From a bacterium (GTDB lineage: Bacteria > UBA9089 > JASEGY01), in NCBI GenBank assembly GCA_030019105.1, contig JASEGY010000097.1:1-10350 (forward strand): a stretch of DNA of 10,350 bases, read 5' to 3'. The translations under genes were made by a program, and so were the position numbers. The notes beneath the pieces were generated by a model, which was not told the DNA's origin, made no database searches, and was given only the letters and a program-made list of their open reading frames with translations. This document shows positions 1 through 5,828 of the stretch, one piece after another; the first letter of the stretch is position 1, and every line of letters starts with the position of its first letter.

Positions 1-98
1 TTATACTATTTCATAATTAAGATTGTTTAAAAAAATTAAGCGAATAATGGGTTATTACTCCTACTACTTAATAATACTATTATACGAGGGAGGTTGAA

Positions 99-1634
99 AT
101 GGTAAAAATCAGGCGGGTTTTAATCAGCGTTTCTGACAAGCGGGGCATTATTGCCCTGGCCGAACAACTGAATCAATTAGAGGTATCTATTATCTCTACC
201 GGGGGGACAGCTAATGTCCTCAAGGAAGCAGGTATCCCGGTAACAGTGATTTCTGATGTAACAAAATTTCCTGAGATACTGGAAGGCCGGGTAAAGACCC
301 TGCATCCGGCCGTTCATGGCGGTATCCTGGCCAAACGGAGTCCGGATCATTTAGAAGAACTGGGCAAATATGGAATTGAGCCTATTGATATGGTGGTAGT
401 CAACCTCTATCCTTTTGCTGAAACCGTTCGGCGCAGCCCCTCTGAAGAAGAGGCTATTGAGAACATTGACATTGGCGGGCCGACTATGATCAGGGCCGCC
501 GCTAAGAACTACAAATATGTGGCCTCTGTAGTTAATCCGGCCCGTTACGAAGAGATCATCACAGCTTTAAGAGAAAACGGCCATTGTTTGCAAGAGGACT
601 TGCTGTTTTCTCTGGCCCGGGAGGCCTTTGCTCATACGGCGGCCTACGATGCCCTGATAGCTAACTATTTTCAGCGGGATGTCAAATTCCCTGAGACACT
701 CAATCTGAGTTACACCAGGGTGGGTGACTTGAGATATGGAGAAAATCCCCACCAGCAAGCAGCCTTTTACCGGAGGCCGGAGATCAGGTCACCGTCTATT
801 GGAAATGCCGAGAAGTTGTGGGGCAAAGAACTTTCCTACAATAATTTACTCGATTTAGATGCCGGCCTGGAAACAGTCAGGGAATTCGATGAGCCGGCCG
901 CCGTAGTTATCAAGCATAATAATCCTTGCGGGGTGGCCAGAGGAGATAGTCTGTCTGAGGCATATCTCCAGGCCAGGGAATGTGATCCTGTTTCGGCCTT
1001 TGGTGGGGTAGTCGGATTGAACCAACCGGTTGACACGGAAACAGCCCGCCGGATCACGGAAACCTTTATTGAGGCTGTCCTTGCCCCTGATTTTACCCCG
1101 GAGGCCCTTGAGATCCTCCAGGAAAAGCGTGATCTCAGGATCATTAAAGTCGGTTCCCTGGAAGGAATGGGCCCCAGAGAGATGTATCTCAGGCAAGTAA
1201 CGGGCGGTTTATTAGTTCAGGACCGGGATTTGGCCCAGATTGATCGGGACAATCTAAAGGTTGCCACTCAACGTCAGCCTACTGAAGAAGAAATAGCCGC
1301 TTTTCTTTTTGGCTGGAAAGTAGTTAAGCACGTCAAGTCTAATGCCATTATCCTGGTCCTACCCGATCGGACGGTGGGTATTGGGGCCGGACAGATGAGC
1401 CGGATTGATTCCACCCGGATAGCTATAGCCAAAGCCGGAGATAAAATAGCCGGCGCAGTGCTGGTCTCAGATGCCTTCTTTCCCTTCCGGGATAATGTTG
1501 ACGAGGCAGCTAAAGCCGGCATTAAGGCCATTATTCAACCAGGGGGGTCTGTGCGGGATGAAGAGGTGATAAAGGCGGCTGATGAACATAACATGGCCAT
1601 GGTCTTTACCGGCCGGAGGCACTTCAGGCATTAA
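99..1634 (+). CDS. purH: Bifunctional AICAR transformylase / IMP cyclohydrolase
   Basis: This enzyme catalyses the last two steps of de novo purine synthesis in the cytoplasm: formylation of AICAR with 10-formyl-THF, then ring closure to IMP. The 511-aa length is normal for the family. The N-terminal MGS-like cyclohydrolase domain (about residues 1-190) shows STGGT (33-37), EGRVKTLHP (62-70) and HGG (73-75). The transformylase domain (about 200-511) shows YGENPHQ (213-219), [14 protein letters not shown] (243-256), the catalytic IKHNNPCG (271-278), SAFGG (299-303), KSNAI (413-417) and [12 protein letters not shown] (457-468). It ends in the usual GRRHFRH. The start is fixed by GAGGGAGG at 86-93, 5 nt before ATG. 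The upstream 98 bp is AT-rich; a TATACT at 2-7 could be a -10 whose -35 lies outside the window. No other pur gene is visible, so its operon context is unknown. Identification is certain. Confidence 0.98.
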   Translation: MVKIRRVLISVSDKRGIIALAEQLNQLEVSIISTGGTANVLKEAGIPVTVISDVTKFPEILEGRVKTLHPAVHGGILAKRSPDHLEELGKYGIEPIDMVVVNLYPFAETVRRSPSEEEAIENIDIGGPTMIRAAAKNYKYVASVVNPARYEEIITALRENGHCLQEDLLFSLAREAFAHTAAYDALIANYFQRDVKFPETLNLSYTRVGDLRYGENPHQQAAFYRRPEIRSPSIGNAEKLWGKELSYNNLLDLDAGLETVREFDEPAAVVIKHNNPCGVARGDSLSEAYLQARECDPVSAFGGVVGLNQPVDTETARRITETFIEAVLAPDFTPEALEILQEKRDLRIIKVGSLEGMGPREMYLRQVTGGLLVQDRDLAQIDRDNLKVATQRQPTEEEIAAFLFGWKVVKHVKSNAIILVLPDRTVGIGAGQMSRIDSTRIAIAKAGDKIAGAVLVSDAFFPFRDNVDEAAKAGIKAIIQPGGSVRDEEVIKAADEHNMAMVFTGRRHFRH

Positions 1635-1664
1635 TAACCGCAACCGTGCAAATTGCAAATTTAG

Positions 1665-2088
1665 GTAACTACTCAGCCTCTTTATTAACCACGAATGAAC
1701 ACGAATTATCACGAATTTTTATAGCACACGGGTAACTACTCAGCCTCTATATAGTGGTCTTGACTGTTAAAACTACAATATATTGTGGTTGCATGTTTAA
1801 AAGTTAGCTAAAACTCCTAAAAAATGGCTTTCTATGCAACCCATAAAAGTAGGCAAACCACAATATATGGTGTTCTGCAGGCTTCAAAAATCAATATCTG
1901 GTGGCTGAGTAGTTACGCACACGGATGACACGGATTCGACGGATTTCCACTGATTTTTATTATCCGTGTGTATCCGTCTCATCCGTACAATCCGTGTTCT
2001 ATTTGACTCATCGGCTAAATTGGTGGATTGCTGCTTTTATTCGTGTGTATTCGTGTCAATTTGTGTTAATTCGTGGCTGAGTAGATAC
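1665..2088. mobile_element. Outer MITE-like element, IS66-type ends, interrupted by a second element
   Basis: The left end GTAACTACTCAGCC (1665-1678) is matched by the right end GGCTGAGTAGATAC (2075-2088), a 14-bp terminal inverted repeat with one mismatch. The element is flanked by a perfect 8-bp direct repeat AAATTTAG (1657-1664 and 2089-2096). GTAA termini and 8-bp target duplications are typical of the IS66 family. There is no transposase, so it would be a non-autonomous derivative. The interior consists of inverted runs of CACGAAT/ATTCGTG type (about 1687-1718 against 2039-2075) and of ACACGGAT/ATCCGTGT type (about 1919-1945 against 1961-1998). Removing the inner insertion and one target copy leaves about 231 bp. 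Confidence 0.85.
1732..1916. mobile_element. Inner MITE-like element nested in the outer one
   Basis: This 185-bp element has perfect 14-bp terminal inverted repeats, GTAACTACTCAGCC (1732-1745) and GGCTGAGTAGTTAC (1903-1916). It is flanked by a perfect 8-bp direct repeat GCACACGG (1724-1731 and 1917-1924). A second internal inverted repeat, ATATATTGTGGTT (1778-1790) and AACCACAATATAT (1856-1868), would fold the interior into a long hairpin. It has no ORF of note. The ends match those of the outer element, so both were probably mobilised by the same transposase, while the interiors differ. Confidence 0.87.
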
Positions 2089-2143
2089 AAATTTAGCAGT
2101 TAATATTTTAAATTTAAAATGTTAATTTTGCAATGATAAATTT

Positions 2144-2177
2144 AAAAGGGGAAGAGATATCTCTCTTCCCCTTTTTT
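2144..2177. terminator. Bidirectional intrinsic terminator between purH and flagellin
   Basis: A 14-bp perfect stem (2144-2157 with 2162-2175) closes on a 4-nt loop and contains GGGGAAGAGA/TCTCTTCCCC. It is followed by a T6 run on the + strand (2172-2177) and preceded by A4, giving a U-tract on the - strand too. Its position between convergent genes suits termination of both transcripts. The outer MITE lies between it and purH. Confidence 0.88.
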
Positions 2178-2233
2178 CGTTGTTCCCTCCCGGAACTTAT
2201 TACCTATTTTCTCATGAGGCAAACTATTGCCTC

Positions 2234-2266
2234 AGAAACCAGGTTTCTTCAAGAAACCTGGTTTCT
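2234..2266. repeat. 33-bp perfect palindrome, copy 1
   Basis: Two 16-bp arms (2234-2249 and 2251-2266) are exact reverse complements around a single C at 2250. Each arm contains AAACCAGGTTTC or its partner. It lies 63 nt beyond the flagellin stop codon, so it may fold at the 3' end of that mRNA. An identical copy is at 8311-8343. Confidence 0.92.
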
Positions 2267-2328
2267 GCCCGCAAGTGCCTTCCCACCAATATTGAGAAGC
2301 TACCGTTATTACTCTCATCCGGCCCATA

Positions 2329-4305
2329 TTATGTGGCTAATAGCGACAGGACATTAGCCGGAGCCATATTGGCTTGCGCTAACATAGAGGTCCCTGAGTT
2401 CAAGAGAATCTGGTTCTTAACAAAATTAATGGTCTCTTTGGCAAAGTCAAGGTCCTCAATTCGGGATAGGGCCGCTGTGTGATTCTCATAAGATGTCTCA
2501 TTGTAGCTTAAATGATGTTCCATTCGGTTCTGGAGCGCACCCAAATCAGACCTGTTCTTGGACAGCTTGTCAATAGCCGTATCCAGGAGAGCAATGGCGC
2601 TATTGGCTGCATCCTGAGTGGCTACGCCGTTAGTCTTCAGGACATCAATGGCTAAGGCAGAGGTGCTTACTGTCGCGATGTTGGTCTTAACCCTTTCATC
2701 CTTATTGGCCCCGGCATGGAAGACCAACCCCTCTCTCCGGTAATCAGAATTAACCGCTGAGGTAGGGGTATAGGTTCCCTCCGTGATGTTGGTCTCGGAA
2801 AGGAAGCCAAATCCGTTGGTTGACGGAGTTTCTGATAAGGTAAGGTCCTTCTGGAGGTCATCGCTTCGAATAGCAAATTTATCCTCCAGGGTGTCGTAGT
2901 ACATAGTGACATCAATGTTACTGTTGTTGTTGACATTGTCCATAAAGCTCTGGACTGTGCCGGTAACACTAAAGGTCTCTCCATTAATGCTTATTGTGCC
3001 GGTCGGTTGATTATGGAAATGAGCCTGATCAAATCCCTTGGTGAGATCTATGCGGTCTTTATCTTCATCGGTTGCAGGATTGACCTCGTAGGTACTTATT
3101 GCCGTAGCATTGGCGCTTGGGGCCCGGAAGATGTTGGAATAAGTGGTAGTATTCGCCGTCGTCGTATAACGATCAAGGATATTCGCCTCAAAGAGGAAAT
3201 TAGTGGCGTTCCCACCTACGGCCGACAGGGTAAGGTCCGTTCCATTATCAGACTGGATAAGAAACTCATCATTGGTGGCATCGTAGCTTATGGTTGCCTT
3301 AGCCTTATCAGAGGCATTAATCGCATCCATAAAGGACTGGACAGAGGCATAATCGGCTACACTGAACTCAACTCCATTAATGGCAATCGTTCCCGTGGGA
3401 GTGGTATCGAATCCAGCGGTCGCAAAACTTTTGGTCAGGTCAAGGATCTGGTCTGTTCCCGCTGCGATTTCCTCGCGACTAATGGCTTGAGCACGGGGCC
3501 CTGGAGCAGCCGTATTAAGTTTGAGCGCTGTTGTTATCCTGGCCTGGGTGAGGAAGCCATTCGCCGCCGTCCCAGCCGCACTTGACTGGGTTAACCTGAG
3601 GGTAGCCTCCTCCGTATCACTGGTAATGGTAAACCGGTCAGTCGTAACATCGTAGCTGATAGTAGCGTTTGCTTCCTCTGACTTATTGATCGCCTGCATA
3701 AACGCATTAACGGAATCATAATCGGAAACACTGAATTTGGCTCCATTAACGGTTATATTTCCGGTAGGTGTAGTCGCAAAACCAGCCGCCGAAAACTTGG
3801 CATAGACATTAATCGTGGCTGACCCTACTCCAACTTCATCATTACTGACCGTTGAGGATTTGTATTGAGTCGGCGCAGTAGATGAAACATTGCCCGTCAA
3901 AAGCTTGAAACCGTTAAACTCAGTTGCGTCAGCCTGTTGATTAACACTGTCAAGAAGCTGGTCCATTTCAGACTGAATAGCCTGTCTGTCAGAGGACTGC
4001 AAGGATCCATTGGATGCCTGCACGGACAATTCTCTCATCCGCTGGAGCATCTCATGTATCTCGTCCATACCGGCTTCTGCTGTCTGAACCACAGAGATGC
4101 CATCCTGGATATTCCGCGATGCCTGGTCCAGGCCTCGGACAGCGGCCGTCTCTCTCTGAGCGATAGATAAACCGGCGGCATCATCTGCCGCCCGATTGAT
4201 CCGCAAGCCCGAAGAAAGACGCTCCAGGTTACTGTTTAAAGCTCGACTTGTCTGTGATAGGTTGTTATAGGCGTTTACCGCCGTGGGGTTATGCACAACT
4301 CTCAT
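2329..4305 (-). CDS. Flagellin with three Flagellin_IN-type modules
   Basis: This is the structural subunit of the flagellar filament, exported and polymerised outside the cell. At 658 aa it is longer than a typical flagellin of about 500 aa. The N-terminal D0/D1 region (1-140) has the hallmark SNLERLSSGLRINRAADDAAG (25-45) and the QRMRELSV stretch (88-95) that corresponds to the TLR5-recognised site in enteric flagellins. The C-terminal D1/D0 region (545-658) has SRIEDLDFAKE (614-624), QILLNSGTSMLAQAN (632-646) and the ending NVLSLLAT. The middle holds three related modules (about 166-255, 288-375 and 418-505), each with PTG-I-ING-FSV, then SFM-AIN, then ATISYD---D-F-I-SD, resembling the flagellin hook IN motif. 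The start is set by AGGGAGGG (4313-4320). A symbol such as fliC or hag would be arbitrary without the genome's other flagellins. Confidence 0.97.
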   Translation of the reverse strand: MRVVHNPTAVNAYNNLSQTSRALNSNLERLSSGLRINRAADDAAGLSIAQRETAAVRGLDQASRNIQDGISVVQTAEAGMDEIHEMLQRMRELSVQASNGSLQSSDRQAIQSEMDQLLDSVNQQADATEFNGFKLLTGNVSSTAPTQYKSSTVSNDEVGVGSATINVYAKFSAAGFATTPTGNITVNGAKFSVSDYDSVNAFMQAINKSEEANATISYDVTTDRFTITSDTEEATLRLTQSSAAGTAANGFLTQARITTALKLNTAAPGPRAQAISREEIAAGTDQILDLTKSFATAGFDTTPTGTIAINGVEFSVADYASVQSFMDAINASDKAKATISYDATNDEFLIQSDNGTDLTLSAVGGNATNFLFEANILDRYTTTANTTTYSNIFRAPSANATAISTYEVNPATDEDKDRIDLTKGFDQAHFHNQPTGTISINGETFSVTGTVQSFMDNVNNNSNIDVTMYYDTLEDKFAIRSDDLQKDLTLSETPSTNGFGFLSETNITEGTYTPTSAVNSDYRREGLVFHAGANKDERVKTNIATVSTSALAIDVLKTNGVATQDAANSAIALLDTAIDKLSKNRSDLGALQNRMEHHLSYNETSYENHTAALSRIEDLDFAKETINFVKNQILLNSGTSMLAQANMAPANVLSLLAT

Positions 4306-4327
4306 CTAATTACCCTCCCTGATTAGA
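4305..4327 (-). promoter_or_regulatory. Hairpin presenting the flagellin Shine-Dalgarno in its loop
   Basis: On the mRNA strand TCTAAT (4327-4322) pairs with ATTAGA (4310-4305), closing an 11-nt loop CAGGGAGGGTA that contains the whole ribosome binding site. The last base of the stem is the A of the AUG. The loop holds CAGGGA, which fits the core of the CsrA consensus (CARGGA). A protein bound there would block initiation. The stem is AU-rich and weak alone, so the fold may need a bound protein. Confidence 0.6.
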
Positions 4328-4330
4328 GTG

Positions 4331-4583
4331 GGCTTCCGTGCCTATTAAATTTTGGCTTCCGTGCTTCCTTTTTCTACTTCGGCCTCCCTCCGAAGCAGAG
4401 GAACTTCCGTGCTCCTTTTGCTACCTTGACCTCCCTTCAAAGTAGATAGAGGAGCTTCCCTGCTCATTCTGTTTTAGACTTCCCCAAGAACAAAAATGCA
4501 TTCTTCTCTTCGGCCTCCCTCCGAAATAGAGGAACTTCTTTTTGTTTTGGCTCTACTCCAAAGCAGTGAGCTTCCTTGCTCAC
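4331..4583 (-). ncRNA. Array of ANGGA-loop hairpins in the flagellin leader (CsrA/RsmA-type sites)
   Basis: Read as flagellin mRNA, this leader is a run of small stem-loops whose loops expose A-N-GGA. They are: GTGAGC-AAGGAA-GCTCAC (4566-4583); TTCGG-AGGGAGG-CCGAA (4509-4525); GAGC-AGGGAA-GCTC (4452-4465); a 9-bp stem with loop AGGGAGG (4421-4445); AGGAGC-ACGGAA-GTTCCT (4399-4416); a 9-bp stem with loop AGGGAGG (4374-4398); and a 3-bp GGC-ACGGAA-GCC (4331-4342). About 18 GGA triplets occur in roughly 315 nt. Repeated GGA-in-loop hairpins are the signature of CsrA/RsmA targets and of CsrB/RsmZ sponges, and CsrA is known to control flagellin translation in Bacillus and Campylobacter. It could be a cis leader or a separate sRNA; no internal terminator is obvious. 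No csrA or fliW is in the window. Confidence 0.6.
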
Positions 4584-4715
4584 CTCCTTTCCTTAGATGA
4601 AGGCTCCTGGATAAAATAGAGCCTTGTTCTTAAAAAACAAAAAAGACGCAATAAACACGTTGTCATTATTGTCCAACCTTCCGTGTTATTTGCGCCTCCG
4701 TGCAAACTATAGCTC

Positions 4716-4853
4716 TTAAGATAAATATTTTGGGGTGAGCGAATTCAAGATAGGCTATGTAGCTTTTGGAGTTAATCCTTTAGGATTTCATTAGTTATGA
4801 AAGGCTAAAGCCTGAACTCCAAAGGATAGCCAACCCCAAAATCTTTTTCTTAA
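4716..4853. repeat. Compound inverted-repeat element (cruciform-like)
   Basis: The outer arms 4716-4736 and 4833-4853 are inverted repeats of 21 bp with a few mismatches, sharing ATTTTGGGGT/ACCCCAAAAT. Inside are further nested arms: TTTTGGAGTT against AACTCCAAAG, and two self-complementary hairpins AATCCTTTAGGATT and AGGCTAAAGCCT. The whole 138 bp folds as a branched structure on either strand. It is probably a dispersed non-autonomous element. No exact flanking duplication is visible. Confidence 0.6.
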
Positions 4854-5006
4854 ACACTATATTTCAGGGATTTCACCCTAACATAAAATGGGTACTGAAA
4901 GCTACTTCTGAACTTCTAATTTTGATGGTATCGCTACCTCGCAGGAATGCAACTTAACGAGCCATTCTGACTCAGACTGACAGTCAATAAGCTGCCTTAT
5001 TTGGGG

Positions 5007-5026
5007 GTTATTCTTCCTTGAATAAC
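5007..5026 (-). promoter_or_regulatory. Isolated AAGGAA-loop hairpin (CsrA-type site)
   Basis: The - strand reads GTTATTC-AAGGAA-GAATAAC, a perfect 7-bp stem with the same AAGGAA hexaloop as the hairpin at 4566-4583 but an unrelated stem sequence. It lies about 420 nt further from the flagellin start. If it is in the same transcript it would be an additional ANGGA site. Confidence 0.5.
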
Positions 5027-5364
5027 AATAGTGTGGTGTGATAATTTAGTGGGATGCTGTCTTACCCCTCAACAAACCTTGATTAATCCCTTGCGGGGAA
5101 GCTTCCTCTTTTTTGGAAGCTTCCTCCAGGGCTCTTCCGAAAATTATGATGATTTTCCTTAGTTTTTTCTTCTCCTTCCCATTATTAAGGAATCTCTTCT
5201 CCTCTCAATAGCCGGCCGTGCTATCTTTGACTCGAAAATATTCCTTTTCGCTTCTCCTTTAGTCTGCCTAAAAGGTCGGCCGACCTCTCAATCAGATTAT
5301 CAGAGAAAAATAGGGGAGCAAAAGATAACTAAAGCTCATCATCATTTAGTGATAGAAGATTATA

Positions 5365-5510
5365 GCAAGCGTTCAGGTGTCAGGCATTAACTCCGTCCAC
5401 CGTATCTGTTGTCCGTGTTCGTTTATACCTATAGATCCTTATACGAACACGGTAAACGGACACGAATCACGGTTAACCTGACTACTGCTACCCGACACCT
5501 GAACGCTTAC
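5365..5510. mobile_element. MITE-like element with GTAAGCG-type ends
   Basis: This 146-bp block is bounded by inverted repeats with a perfect 15-bp core, AAGCGTTCAGGTGTC (5367-5381) and GACACCTGAACGCTT (5494-5508). The right terminus reads GTAAGCG on the - strand; the left is GCAAGCG. The interior is a second inverted repeat (GTCCGTGTTCGT near 5411 against ACGAACACGG near 5443). GTAAGCG ends are typical of IS66-family elements. The flanking 8-mers AGATTATA (5357-5364) and AAATTTTA (5511-5518) agree at 6 of 8 positions, consistent with a decayed duplication but weak in AT-rich DNA. Confidence 0.7.
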
Positions 5511-5520
5511 AAATTTTAAG

Positions 5521-5576
5521 AGCCCTCTTAAGAAGGCGGTTGATTTTTTTTATTGACCACCTTCTTATAGAGAGCT
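5521..5576. repeat. Long imperfect hairpin with an A8/T8 loop
   Basis: The arms 5521-5540 and 5556-5576 pair along about 20 bp with one bulge and a few mismatches (core AAGAAGG/CCTTCTT), around a loop that contains T8 on the + strand. No U-tract follows the stem on the - strand, so it is not a standard terminator. It lies directly beside the 5365-5510 element, on its far side from flagellin. Confidence 0.55.
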
Positions 5577-5779
5577 ATGGTTACCAATCATCCTTTTCAT
5601 TTAACCATAATCAACCTTTAGACCTACTTGCAATCGGCCGTTTTGCTTCCAATCCGCAAGTTGACCCCGCTTGTTTTACTCTTTGAATCGGCCGAACTCT
5701 TCGAGCCAAACAAAAGGAAAGTTAAATACTAAGGATATTATTAGCAACCACTTTTTTAATTTCACATTATTACATAAGC

Positions 5780-5808
5780 AGTATACCATTAAAAAATAAA
5801 TTTGTCAA
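5780..5808 (-). promoter_or_regulatory. Strong sigma-70 promoter reading toward flagellin
   Basis: The - strand has TTGACA (5808-5803), a 17-nt spacer and TATACT (5785-5780). TGG immediately before the -10 provides an extended -10 (TGn). Transcription would begin near 5773. It starts only about 20 bp beyond the stop codon of the upstream membrane-protein gene. No reading frame follows for 1.4 kb, so the product is either a very long flagellin leader or a non-coding RNA. Confidence 0.75.
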
Positions 5809-5828
5809 GGGGGAAATTTGAAAAATTT

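Larger units (their letters stand above)
4306..5773 (-). ncRNA. Long gene-free leader or non-coding transcript upstream of flagellin (hypothetical)
   Basis: No convincing coding region exists in this 1.5-kb stretch. A strong sigma-70 promoter (5780-5808) reads into it toward flagellin, predicting transcription from about 5773. The mRNA strand is purine-rich with many AGGA/GGAG motifs (for example around 5101-5250) and many hairpins: the array next to the start codon, TTTGC-ACGGAGGC-GCAAA (4689-4706), GGTA-GCGA-TACC (4927-4938), the 5007-5026 hairpin, CGAAAA-GGAATA-TTTTCG (about 5233-5250) and repeated GGAAGCTTCC (5097-5106, 5115-5124). Two mobile-like blocks interrupt it (4716-4853, 5365-5510). 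Whether it is one leader, a separate ncRNA, or a shorter leader from an unseen internal promoter cannot be decided by eye. Confidence 0.35.

Noticed and set aside
2133..2357. 74-aa open frame between the terminator and flagellin
   Set aside because: It runs through the terminator hairpin and the 33-bp palindrome and into the flagellin 3' end; it has no ribosome site and no protein-like conservation signal.
3007..3585. 192-aa open frame on the + strand
   Set aside because: It is wholly antisense to the flagellin module repeats and has no ribosome site or recognisable protein features; it is a shadow of the flagellin codons.
4949..4966. Sigma-54-like promoter for flagellin: - strand TGGCTCG and TTGCAT
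   Set aside because: The GG to GC distance is 11 nt instead of the nearly invariant 10, and no enhancer site is recognisable, so I do not call it. A mapped 5' end near 4938 would revive it.
5521..5576. Intrinsic terminator for the transcript from the 5780-5808 promoter
   Set aside because: The stem is long, but the T-rich run is in the loop on the + strand and no U-tract follows the stem on the - strand.
4306..5828. Known riboswitch or tRNA in the flagellin upstream region
   Set aside because: I looked for c-di-GMP riboswitch-like and tRNA T-arm (GGTTCGAATCC) signatures and found none; the structure seen is best described as GGA-loop hairpins and mobile repeats.
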